DNA from: Planctomycetaceae bacterium
GTDB lineage: Bacteria; Planctomycetota; Planctomycetia; Pirellulales; Pirellulaceae
DNA length: 25,682 nt
Reading direction: 5' to 3'
Assembly (NCBI GenBank): GCA_018658605.1
Contig: JABHUV010000135.1
Coordinates: 1-25,682, forward strand
Part shown: positions 1 through 7,143 of the stretch, in pieces
How the letters are laid out: every line of letters begins with the position of its first letter
How positions within the stretch are numbered: the stretch's first letter is position 1
Notes under the pieces: generated by a model
What the model saw: the letters and a program-made list of their open reading frames with translations, nothing else
Told to the model about the DNA's origin: nothing
Database searches by the model: none
Program-made: the position numbers and the translations under genes

Positions 1-309
1 ACCATCAATGATGACGTCGCCTTCATCTAATAATTCCAGTAACGAATTAATGATCGTGTCTACCGCTGGCCCCGCCTTAACAAGCATCATGACTTTACGG
101 GGAGTACTAAGATTAGCGACCAACTCCTCGAGACTATGACACCCAACAAAGCTCTTACCTGCCGCACGACCTTGAATTAGGTTGTCGACTTTATCAAGGG
201 AGCGATTGAAAACTGCCATTCGGTAACCGCGGCTTTCAACGTTTAATGCCAAGTTTTCGCCCATCACTGCTAGGCCGATTAGGCCAAAATCTGCTTTTTC
301 TTCCGACAT
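1..309 (-). CDS. gnd: 6-phosphogluconate dehydrogenase, N-terminal part (cut by window edge)
   Basis: The minus-strand frame opens with MSEEKADFGLIGLAVMGENL and runs 103 codons to the window edge, ending in GDVIIDG. The glycine-rich GLIGLAVMG is the NADP-binding loop of the Rossmann domain, and ESRGYRMAVFNRS is the family's second-strand signature. MLVKAGPAVD and GDVIIDG match the conserved stretch before the substrate site. The enzyme oxidises and decarboxylates 6-phosphogluconate to ribulose 5-phosphate, making NADPH in the oxidative pentose phosphate pathway in the cytoplasm. It lies 68 bp downstream of the HAD phosphatase gene on the same strand, so co-transcription is possible. The substrate-binding C-terminal helical domain lies outside the window, so it cannot be said whether the gene is intact. 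Confidence 0.95.
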   Translation of the reverse strand, partial: MSEEKADFGLIGLAVMGENLALNVESRGYRMAVFNRSLDKVDNLIQGRAAGKSFVGCHSLEELVANLSTPRKVMMLVKAGPAVDTIINSLLELLDEGDVIIDG

Positions 310-377
310 CTATTTTCACAATTCCTGTTTAAGGTTTATTTATTAGTAGCAAGCGTCATACGTCCACCCACGACCCC

Positions 378-1253
378 TCATTCGTCGTTTACTGGCCAAG
401 GTGGATCAACTGGCAAAAACGAATCAAATTCATCCAACAATGCTTGCTGATATTCACCGGCAAATTCGCCCGTCAAAAACTTCTCAACTCCCTCATCAAA
501 GAACCGCTGCCAACTCGCTTCTTCTGCGCCTGGGTTAATTGGATTGAACAAGCAATCATTAGCAACAGCAGCATTATAGTCACCTGGGGCATCACCAATC
601 ATCAGCGAATGATCCGGTGCGTATTTGGCGGCATTGGTTAATGTCTCTTTCTTATTCCCAGACTCTTGCCCGCAAATCGCCGTCACAAATGACACTAATC
701 CATGCTCACTCCACTCCGAGTTCAACGCATCGTTGGGTGTAGCCGACACGACGAGCATGTCACATTGGGGATGTAGTTTCTCCAGACACTCGCGCACTAA
801 AGGGAAGGGCGGTACGCCATGTACCATTTCAGCAACCGCATCATTGACGGCCACAGACCACTTTAATGCAGTTACTAGATCAGGGTCAGGATTTTCGTTT
901 CCTTCCAATAAGGCTGCAAGCGCTGGGTTACCAAGTTTGGTCTCTTGCTCGATCCACAGCAATAACCCCGGCGGAATTTCGATAGTCACCCCACGAGCTG
1001 CTACTTCTGGGCGTTTCTGCAACCATTGCAGCGATTCGACCAACGCCGGAAACCGATTAATCCCACGGCTCTTGGAATACAAATTCACAAACTCGGCCGC
1101 TTCGCGAGCATACTTGCTGATTGCCTGCAAGTTATAGTATTGAATCGTGTTGTGTATGAAGCATTCTTTGTGTTTGAGTTCCATTGTGTCAAATGCACAA
1201 CCGTCTGAATCAATGCCAACAAAAAACTCTTTAGTGCGTTCTAATTCGTACAT
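378..1253 (-). CDS. HAD-superfamily phosphatase of unknown substrate
   Basis: This is a 291-residue HAD hydrolase with all four motifs visible. Motif I is GIDSDGCAFD (nucleophile D15, acid/base D17), motif II is VVSATPND (S170), a lysine pair at 201-202 fits motif III, and motif IV is MIGDAPGD (D221, D225). A long, mostly helical insert (about residues 30-150) sits between motifs I and II, where C1 caps are found. It is longer than in phosphoglycolate phosphatases, so the substrate is probably a different phosphorylated metabolite. There is no signal peptide, so it is cytoplasmic. The gene sits between the phosphofructokinase gene and gnd with 68 bp on each side, which suggests a sugar-phosphate role (inference). 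A purine-rich AGGAT lies about 13 nt before the ATG. A short inverted repeat flanks the stop codon (370-388). Confidence 0.85.
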   Translation of the reverse strand: MYELERTKEFFVGIDSDGCAFDTMELKHKECFIHNTIQYYNLQAISKYAREAAEFVNLYSKSRGINRFPALVESLQWLQKRPEVAARGVTIEIPPGLLLWIEQETKLGNPALAALLEGNENPDPDLVTALKWSVAVNDAVAEMVHGVPPFPLVRECLEKLHPQCDMLVVSATPNDALNSEWSEHGLVSFVTAICGQESGNKKETLTNAAKYAPDHSLMIGDAPGDYNAAVANDCLFNPINPGAEEASWQRFFDEGVEKFLTGEFAGEYQQALLDEFDSFLPVDPPWPVNDE

Positions 1254-1321
1254 AATCGCTTTATCTATCCTGGAGTGGTCTAAATAGTTAACAGGTTAAG
1301 TGTTTTCGGGCGGCAGCAACT

Positions 1322-2608
1322 CTAGCGTTTAGCCTGAGGTTCATAGGGAGCTAATTGCTGAGTTGCAAATATCGGTTCGAGTTGTGTCATTCGTTGACGA
1401 CCTTGAATCATTGGCAAGCTAACCATCGAATTACCAATCAGTGGTTGAGCATATTTAATGAATGCATCCGTTACATCATTCCCACTGTCGGTAATCCATT
1501 CAGTAGGGAAGGTGCGTTCGCTATTGGCAACTTCACTCAAAGGCACTTTATCGTAATACACTCCGTATTCTTCACCGGAGTTGCGTAAAATGGTCGCCAT
1601 ATTACCACTATCACCAGCAGCAGCCAATGTGCAAGCTTTCTGGCCCGCTAAATAAGATTCTGCTAGATCAACTGTGGAAGCGTATGCCATGCTATGACGC
1701 TGGTCGGTACCAGGTACATTACAACGTGCTGCACCATGAGCGGTGAGACCGTTTGCATTAAGATAGTTGACGATCAGTTGAGCAACCGTTGTTTGGCTAG
1801 AACTAAAGCTGGTGTGCCCAAACCCATCTTTTACTTCACCCAAGTCACCCACATCGAACCCTTCGCTGACGACGACTATACAGCGACCATCCTGTTTCAA
1901 TTGATCATTGACATTGTCCGCCAATTGAGCAAGCGAGCAGGGGCTTTCGGCCAAGTAAATTTGCAGTGGCATTTCACGATTTGGATCGGCGAGGCGAGCA
2001 GCAGCAGGGATGTAGCCAATTTTACGTCCCATCGCTTGCAACACTAATACAGGATCAGCTGGGCACGATCCGCGATTTTCCTCATTGGCGTTTTGAACTG
2101 CGTGCATCCAATATTTTGCCGTCGACCCATAGCCCGGTGTATGGTCGATTAGCTTGTACTCGTTATCACCAACGTCGTTGTCAATAGTCTTTGGACCACC
2201 AATACCGACGAGGTCGAGCCCACGTTGTTGCGCCAAACTAGCAATTTTATTGGCCGTATCCATCGAATCATTTCCACCGATGTAGATAAAGTAGCCAACA
2301 TTATGGGCTTTGAACACTTCAATAACGCGATCAAAGTCTTGGTCTTGCCCCTCTTTCAATTTGTATCGACACGTACCAATGGATCCCGCGGCGGGTGTAA
2401 ACTCCAGCAATTCTATTTCTTCTATCGACTGGGCTGAAAGATCCCATAGTTCTTCTTTGAGGACACCTTCAATTCCGTGACGCGCGCCGTAAACAGTGCC
2501 GATTTCGTCGAGATTACGAGCGGTTTCGATGATGCCGCGTAGGGTGTTATTGATGACCGGGCTAGGACCCCCGCTTTGGGCAATCACCATATTCTTTGCT
2601 GGGGTCAT
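1322..2608 (-). CDS. pfp: 6-phosphofructokinase, pyrophosphate-dependent type
   Basis: A 428-residue phosphofructokinase. QSGGPSPVINN (11-21) is the N-terminal phosphate-binding loop, GGNDSMDTANK begins at 111, and GGPKTIDNDV (138-147) carries the catalytic TIDND. Family knowledge: ATP-type enzymes have GGDGS and PGTIDND, whereas PPi-type enzymes have an aspartate in place of the second-motif glycine and a lysine before TIDND. Both PPi determinants are present (D114, K140), so phosphoryl transfer from PPi to fructose 6-phosphate, reversible, is inferred. The first aspartate of the usual GGDD motif is asparagine here (N113). MGRKIGYIPAAARL is the substrate-binding MGR motif. A GGAG lies 11 nt upstream of the chosen ATG. 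The neighbours are the NagA-like gene upstream and a HAD phosphatase downstream. Confidence 0.92.
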   Translation of the reverse strand: MTPAKNMVIAQSGGPSPVINNTLRGIIETARNLDEIGTVYGARHGIEGVLKEELWDLSAQSIEEIELLEFTPAAGSIGTCRYKLKEGQDQDFDRVIEVFKAHNVGYFIYIGGNDSMDTANKIASLAQQRGLDLVGIGGPKTIDNDVGDNEYKLIDHTPGYGSTAKYWMHAVQNANEENRGSCPADPVLVLQAMGRKIGYIPAAARLADPNREMPLQIYLAESPCSLAQLADNVNDQLKQDGRCIVVVSEGFDVGDLGEVKDGFGHTSFSSSQTTVAQLIVNYLNANGLTAHGAARCNVPGTDQRHSMAYASTVDLAESYLAGQKACTLAAAGDSGNMATILRNSGEEYGVYYDKVPLSEVANSERTFPTEWITDSGNDVTDAFIKYAQPLIGNSMVSLPMIQGRQRMTQLEPIFATQQLAPYEPQAKR

Positions 2609-2722
2609 AGTCTACTGTACTCCATTTCACGCAACTGAAAGACCACATTTTAACGCTCGATAACCATTCTGACAATCCGCCATCTCGTTGTCGCACTAAC
2701 GCTCAAGCAAACAAATTCCACG

Positions 2723-2740
2723 TAACTCAACAACGAGTTA
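2723..2740 (-). repeat. Stem-loop containing the nagA stop codon
   Basis: TAACTC at 2723-2728 and GAGTTA at 2735-2740 form a perfect 6-bp inverted repeat around the loop AACAAC. In the mRNA sense the stop codon TAA is the first three bases of the 5' arm. No U-tract follows, so this is not a standard intrinsic terminator. Confidence 0.45.
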
Positions 2741-3895
2741 AGGCGCTTGATAAACTACGCGTCCGCGATTGACAGTCGTGTGCACTTCAAATTTGCCATT
2801 GTTGATCTGGAAGAATACCAAATCTACAGCCGCATCGACCGCGAGCGCCGTAAGCTCATGTTTAATTATATTAGCGGGACCGATGCTTGCCATGTCAACT
2901 GCCGTGCCCAAGTCTAATCCTGCGTTTTGCATTAACGTGACGATCCCCGTGCCGATGGGAAGAGAAGCCCCCGCTAGCAATTGGCTTTGCCCCGGAACGA
3001 CCAATCGACCGTTTTCGAGAATTTCAACATCTCCAATTGATGTAGATGTGTATTTGCCAGGCGGCATTCCACCCATTCCTGTAATATCACTCACTAAAAC
3101 ACAACGCTCTGGTGATTTCGCACGTATGATCGACTTGATCACGGCGGTTGGTAAATGGTGGCCATCAGCTATCAGGCTGCAAGTCAGTTCGTCCGCGGCA
3201 ATTTGATCCCAGATATAGTTCGGATGTCGACGGATTGTGCCATGCGCTCCGTTGCCAAGGTGCGTAGACATGGTTGCCCCCGCATCAATGGCCGCCGCGA
3301 TTTGGTCCGACGAGGCGGCTGTGTGGCCGATCGCAACAACCACACCACTGTCGACAACTCGCTGAATAAATTGGGCTGAATCTGGGAACTCTGGGGACAT
3401 CGTCAAAATGCCTATTTTTCCTAGCGCGGCACTTTGGAGTTTTTGGTACTCATCCCAGCATGGCGGTCGCACATGTTCTAATGGGTGGGCGCCGCGGGGC
3501 CCGTCTTCGCCTGAAATATACGGACCTTCTAAATGCAACACTGTACAGCGAGCAGCTATATCCGCATGCTCGTCTATGGCCTGCGCGACCGTTGCCATGC
3601 TGTACCGCAATAGCTCGAATGATTGAGTCGTAAATGTTGGGCAAAATTGCGTGACTCCATCGCGATCCATGGCCAAACAAATCTGCATTACCTTTTCGGC
3701 GGATAATTCTGGATCATTGAACTCTTGGCCACCGTATCCATTCACTTGTATATCGACTAAGCCAGGAGCCAAGAACAACGGGTTCTCCGACATCGATTCA
3801 AGCGGAGACAGGCCGCAAATAACTCCATCGTCGAAAGACACAAGGATTGATTGGTCTGAGTTGTAGTGCCGAGCTTGGATTGAACTTAAAGTCAT
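2738..3895 (-). CDS. nagA: N-acetylglucosamine-6-phosphate deacetylase-like amidohydrolase
   Basis: A 385-residue amidohydrolase-superfamily TIM barrel. LAPGLVDIQVNGYGG (42-56) is the typical NagA opening. HLEGPYISGEDGPRGAHP (121-138) gives metal ligand E123, GHTAAS gives H191, THL gives H212, and VSDITGMGG gives catalytic D270. ADGHHLP (243-249) matches the substrate loop. The expected reaction is deacetylation of GlcNAc-6-phosphate to glucosamine-6-phosphate, feeding amino sugars from peptidoglycan or chitin into glycolysis. One departure stands out: the usual HLFNAM motif reads THLGNGAHG, so substrate preference may differ. No Shine-Dalgarno precedes the ATG. The stop codon lies in a 6-bp stem-loop (2723-2740). 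The gene is upstream of the phosphofructokinase gene on the same strand. Confidence 0.88.
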   Translation of the reverse strand: MTLSSIQARHYNSDQSILVSFDDGVICGLSPLESMSENPLFLAPGLVDIQVNGYGGQEFNDPELSAEKVMQICLAMDRDGVTQFCPTFTTQSFELLRYSMATVAQAIDEHADIAARCTVLHLEGPYISGEDGPRGAHPLEHVRPPCWDEYQKLQSAALGKIGILTMSPEFPDSAQFIQRVVDSGVVVAIGHTAASSDQIAAAIDAGATMSTHLGNGAHGTIRRHPNYIWDQIAADELTCSLIADGHHLPTAVIKSIIRAKSPERCVLVSDITGMGGMPPGKYTSTSIGDVEILENGRLVVPGQSQLLAGASLPIGTGIVTLMQNAGLDLGTAVDMASIGPANIIKHELTALAVDAAVDLVFFQINNGKFEVHTTVNRGRVVYQAP

Positions 3896-3975
3896 CGGAG
3901 AGGATTCTATAAGCGGGGTCTAAGCGGGGTAAGGGAGGGACTAACAAATAATCGGAATGCAAATTTATCATTAAA

Positions 3976-4047
3976 AGGCGCCGCCGGGATTCGAACCCGG
4001 GATGGAGGATTTGCAATCCACTGCCTTAGCCACTTGGCCACGGCGCC
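3976..4047 (-). tRNA. tRNA-Cys (anticodon GCA)
   Basis: The minus-strand sequence folds as a complete cloverleaf. The acceptor stem GGCGCCG pairs with CGGCGCC over 7 bp. The D arm is GCC/GGC, and the anticodon loop TTGCAAA holds GCA. The T arm is CCGGG-TTCGAAT-CCCGG, with a four-base variable loop. The discriminator base is U, the usual identity base for tRNA-Cys. CCA is not encoded, since TTT follows. The second anticodon-stem pair (28:42) is a U-U mismatch. Confidence 0.96.
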
Positions 4048-4084
4048 GTGTATCAGGGCTTTCTGTCCCCTCAAGAATACCATC

Positions 4085-4258
4085 CTAATTACCGTAGCCT
4101 ACTTTGAAAAGGCGAGGAACATAAAAACGAACTTTAGTAGCTGCATGAGGAATAATCGGTACAGTTTGCCCACCTAGAACATAACGCACGTTGCCGGCAA
4201 TAGTGATGCCTGCAGGGCCGATGAAACGATTTATATAGAAGTGTTGTCGTTGCTCCAA
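4085..4258 (-). CDS. Possible small protein, 57 residues, TTG start
   Basis: A short minus-strand frame reads like real protein although no ATG is available. After a TTG at 4258 it gives EQRQHFYINRF, then GPAGITIAGNVRYVLGG and QTVPIIPHAATKVRFYV, ending KVGYGN and TAG. The alternation of hydrophobic and glycine residues (ITIAGNVRYVLGG, KVRFYVPRLF) looks like beta structure. A TGA lies two codons upstream of the TTG, so the frame cannot be the end of a longer in-frame gene unless it has been frameshifted. There is no clear Shine-Dalgarno for TTG. It could be a small gene, a decayed C-terminal fragment, or chance. It lies between the 4319 gene (opposite strand) and tRNA-Cys. I do not recognise a family. 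Confidence 0.35.
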   Translation of the reverse strand: MEQRQHFYINRFIGPAGITIAGNVRYVLGGQTVPIIPHAATKVRFYVPRLFKVGYGN

Positions 4259-4318
4259 TTTTCAAATCATCGACCACTACGCTCGCTACAAACAGCCCCC
4301 GTAGAAGGATTCCCCAAG

Positions 4319-4651
4319 ATGTCTATAAAATCAATGATCCAAACGATTACTGGTCAAGCAAAATTGAACCGACTCGCTGAAAACCTCGCTCACGCATGCT
4401 CAAGTGTAGTTTGGCAAAAAGTTGAATCTCGCATCGACACGATGACACATTCACAGGCTCGCGGATATGTCCGAGTCAAGGCCGGACGGACTGTGCGATT
4501 GATCCTCAGCGACACTTTACGTCGTAATCTTATTCCGCCTCGCCATCAAACAAAAGTGCTTGAGCTTACGATGGACGCAATTGTTGAACAGGCACTGCTA
4601 AAATACCGCGGACAACAATTGCAAACAATAGGCCTACAACGCGCCGCATAG
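4319..4651 (+). CDS. Hypothetical protein, 110 residues
   Basis: The ATG at 4319 gives MSIKSMIQTITGQAKLNRLA and is preceded by AGAAGGA about 10 nt upstream, so it is preferred to the longer frame starting at 4241. The product is basic and mostly helical. A tract QARGYVRVKAGRTVRLIL (about residues 44-61) could be a beta-hairpin, and it is followed by a helical region. There is no signal peptide, membrane segment or recognised catalytic motif. A strong intrinsic terminator follows 37 nt after the stop, which supports a transcribed single-gene unit. I do not recognise the family. A small nucleic-acid-binding or regulatory protein is conceivable from the charge but is not shown. Confidence 0.65.
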   Translation: MSIKSMIQTITGQAKLNRLAENLAHACSSVVWQKVESRIDTMTHSQARGYVRVKAGRTVRLILSDTLRRNLIPPRHQTKVLELTMDAIVEQALLKYRGQQLQTIGLQRAA

Positions 4652-4687
4652 AGCAAACAATGACTTTAAACAATGACTTCAAACGAC

Positions 4688-4711
4688 GGGAGATTTCGGT
4701 CTCCCTTTTTT
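4688..4711 (+). terminator. Intrinsic terminator
   Basis: GGGAGA (4688-4693) pairs with TCTCCC (4700-4705) around the loop TTTCGG, followed directly by six T residues (4706-4711). This is a textbook rho-independent terminator 37 nt after the stop of the 110-residue gene on the plus strand. Confidence 0.88.
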
Positions 4712-4898
4712 GATGCGCTTGCTGCCCTATTTCCACCGGATTGATCCTTAATTTACGCCGGGTGCAATGTATTTACTGAATCATGATCTTTTGCCAGCCG
4801 AAAATGAATTCCTTTTACACAAGCCGTATCGATAGTGGTTAGAATTAACGCTTCTGCTAACCGATCCCCTTTACGCACACACAACAGAAACAGTGAAC

Positions 4899-6251
4899 AT
4901 GTCCAAACCTACCGATATCCGCATCAAACAAATCACTACCAATTTTAGCGAAATCGAGTATCGTACACCCATCAAATTCGGTGGACGTGTAGTTGCCAAT
5001 GCCACGTTATTCAATGTAGACGTAGATGTCGAAACGAATGACGGGCGCCGCGCGACAGGCCACGGCTCGATGCCAATGGGAAATGCTTGGGGTTGGCCAT
5101 CTCAAGTTGAACCGGGCGAACGGACACTAAGTGCCATGAATGCTCTGGGACAACAAGCGGCACTCTTAACTGAACAATACGACGGCGCCGGACACCCTAT
5201 TGAGATCATGCATGATCTACAAGGGTCATTCACGGACTCCGCAACTAAACTAGTACAATCCATGGATCTTCTTGAACCAATACCCAAACTTGCCCAACTC
5301 GTTTCCACGAGCCCAATTGATGCAGCAGTAAATGATGCCTATGGGAAAGCGCTGTCGCTCAATTCGTACGATCTACTGGGACCTGAATTCATGAATCGTG
5401 ATCTCGGGCAATTTCTCAATGGTGACATGTCGGGCCTATTCTTAGATGAGTACACGCTGAGACAGCCGAAGGAACATATGCCACTTTACCACCTCGTAGG
5501 AGCACTAGACCCACTTACCGACGATGATATTTTGACACCGCTAAATGACGGAGTACCCGAGACCCTTGGAGACTGGATAATCGCGGATGGACTCACTCAT
5601 TTGAAAATCAAGCTGGCCGGGGATGATCTACAGTGGGATGTTCAACGAGTTATAGACATCGACCGAGTTTCCACAACTGCGCAACAATCTCGCGGTTGCC
5701 AACAATGGTGGTACTCGACGGATTTCAACGAAAAATGCAAAGACGTACAGTATGTACTCGATTTTTTGTCCGAGCTGCAATCACGCGCCTCGCAAGCATT
5801 TGACCGAATCCAATATATAGAACAACCTACTCATCGCGACTTAAAGAATCACCCTAGCAACGGCATGCATCAAGCGGCCGAAATCAAACCAGTTGTTATC
5901 GATGAATCACTAATTGACTTTGAGTCCCTATTGCTTGCGCGTAATCAAGGATACTCCGGCGTTGCGCTTAAAGCCTGTAAGGGACACGGTGAAGCACTCA
6001 TTATGGGAGCAGCCGCCCAACACTATAACTTGTTTTTGTGCGTTCAAGATCTAACATGTGTTGGTGCATCGTTTCTACATTCCGCAAGCTTAGCCGCTCG
6101 TATTCCCACAATCATGGCTATCGAAGGAAACGGACGACAGTATTGCCCATTTGGAAATGAGCCTTGGGATGTTAAATTTCCATCCATGTTTGATATTAGC
6201 GATGGAACCGTAGGGACACACTGCTTAACCGGGCCGGGATTGGGATATTAA
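4899..6251 (+). CDS. Enolase-superfamily (mandelate racemase/muconate lactonizing-like) enzyme
   Basis: A 450-residue protein with the ordered active-site residues of the enolase superfamily. KIK at 236-238 fits the second-strand lysines. D275 in STDFNEKC and E308 in YIEQPT are metal ligands, D335/E336 in VVIDES supplies the third, and K358 in VALKACKG is the opposite-face base. This arrangement resembles the muconate-lactonizing-enzyme subgroup. The chain is longer than the usual 360-400 residues because the N-terminal capping part is extended (residues 1-230). The substrate cannot be named, but a sugar acid is likely given how such genes occur in planctomycetes (inference). The ATG at 4899 is preferred to the in-frame GTG at 4893, though neither has a strong ribosome site. 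It is convergent with the response regulator gene. Confidence 0.78.
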   Translation: MSKPTDIRIKQITTNFSEIEYRTPIKFGGRVVANATLFNVDVDVETNDGRRATGHGSMPMGNAWGWPSQVEPGERTLSAMNALGQQAALLTEQYDGAGHPIEIMHDLQGSFTDSATKLVQSMDLLEPIPKLAQLVSTSPIDAAVNDAYGKALSLNSYDLLGPEFMNRDLGQFLNGDMSGLFLDEYTLRQPKEHMPLYHLVGALDPLTDDDILTPLNDGVPETLGDWIIADGLTHLKIKLAGDDLQWDVQRVIDIDRVSTTAQQSRGCQQWWYSTDFNEKCKDVQYVLDFLSELQSRASQAFDRIQYIEQPTHRDLKNHPSNGMHQAAEIKPVVIDESLIDFESLLLARNQGYSGVALKACKGHGEALIMGAAAQHYNLFLCVQDLTCVGASFLHSASLAARIPTIMAIEGNGRQYCPFGNEPWDVKFPSMFDISDGTVGTHCLTGPGLGY

Positions 6252-6313
6252 AATCATTAGCGGCGTCTTAAACAACCCCATCCATTTTTATATAATGGAC
6301 ATTTCCGACAACC

Positions 6314-6943
6314 TTAAACGATCCCCTGCCGCACTGCCCACACCGCCGCTTGAGTTCGATCACTAACCCCAATTTTTCTCAGGATGTGCTGGACATGCTC
6401 CTTAACAGTTTCATAACTGATGCCCAGTGCAAGCGCAATTTCCTTATTCGTTAATCCCTCGGCGAGCTGCTCTAGGACTTCACTTTCGCGGTGAGTCAGA
6501 GGAACATCTACATCGGCAGCGATACGAGGTGTTGCTAGTGCGCCAGCTACACGTCGTAATGCTTCCCGAGTCCAAGAGTTCCCCCCGCGATAGGCTCCCA
6601 TGATCGCCTCGATGATCTCTTCTCGACCCAAACTCTTCGATAAATATCCAGATGCACCTAAAGCGACGGCGCGCGCAATATAGGTCGGATTATCAAATGT
6701 CGAAAGCATCAACACGGGAATCTTCGGGTATTCAACCTTAGCCCGACCGAGAGCCGTAAGGCCATCTCCGCTTTCCATTCGTACGTCAAGCAAGATCACA
6801 TCAGGGTGATATTGAGCGATACCTTCTAGAATATTTTCACCTGAATTCGACTCGGCGATTAGTTGTATCTGCGTGCCCCGAATCATCCGCACCATTCCGC
6901 TACGTACAATCTCATGGTCGTCAATCACCATCAAACGTATCAT
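6314..6943 (-). CDS. NarL/FixJ-type response regulator
   Basis: A two-domain regulator of about 209 residues. The receiver domain has the acidic pair in MVIDDHEIVRSG, phospho-acceptor D53 in DVILLDVRM, the conserved Ser/Thr in LMLSTF, and K103 in GYLSKSL. The C-terminal LuxR-type helix-turn-helix covers about 148-205, with LTHRESEVLEQLAEGLTNKE and the recognition helix GISYETVKEHVQHILRKI. The second of two adjacent ATG codons (6943) has the better spacing from GAGGGG, and the first is at 6946. The protein should bind DNA as a dimer when phosphorylated. No histidine kinase gene lies within the window, so it appears to be an orphan or has a distant partner. It is convergent with the enolase-superfamily gene. 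Confidence 0.92.
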   Translation of the reverse strand: MIRLMVIDDHEIVRSGMVRMIRGTQIQLIAESNSGENILEGIAQYHPDVILLDVRMESGDGLTALGRAKVEYPKIPVLMLSTFDNPTYIARAVALGASGYLSKSLGREEIIEAIMGAYRGGNSWTREALRRVAGALATPRIAADVDVPLTHRESEVLEQLAEGLTNKEIALALGISYETVKEHVQHILRKIGVSDRTQAAVWAVRQGIV

Positions 6944-7033
6944 CATTGCCCCTCTGCAGTAGGGTTACCTAGTAGTCCTCCAGTACCCCCCTATTATTAA
7001 CCACGCTACGCCGAATTACTATAGCCCAAAAGT

Positions 7034-7064
7034 AAAAGCCCATGACCACAATGGGCCATGGGCT
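7034..7064 (-). terminator. Probable intrinsic terminator for the secreted-protein gene
   Basis: AGCCCATG (7037-7044) and CATGGGCT (7057-7064) form a perfect 8-bp stem with a 12-nt loop. On the minus strand it is followed by TTTT, then AC, then TTTT. It lies 57 bp past the stop of the secreted-protein gene. The long loop and interrupted T-tract make it moderate rather than strong. Confidence 0.6.
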
Positions 7065-7120
7065 CTTATGAGACACGTCCAATCCCCCAACCAGACGAAC
7101 TCAAACTCCAGATGTTTTGC

Positions 7121-7143
7121 TTAGCGATTTACCGAATCGCTAA
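7121..7143 (-). repeat. Perfect 9-bp stem-loop ending on the stop codon
   Basis: TTAGCGATT (7121-7129) and AATCGCTAA (7135-7143) are perfect inverted repeats around the loop TACCG. In the mRNA sense the 5' arm encodes Ile-Ser-Asp and the last three bases of the 3' arm are the TAA stop codon. GCAAAACATC follows, so there is no U-tract. It is a second structure upstream of the terminator at 7034-7064. Confidence 0.7.

Noticed and set aside
625..1137. A 170-codon open frame on the plus strand opposite the HAD phosphatase gene
   Set aside because: It is antisense to a gene with all HAD motifs; composition (Ser/Thr/Cys-rich) is that of a shadow frame and there is no ribosome site.
6281..6299. Inverted repeat TCCATT/AATGGA between the convergent enolase-superfamily and NarL genes as a bidirectional terminator
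   Set aside because: The stem is short and AT-rich and neither side has a U-tract, so it is not supported beyond chance.
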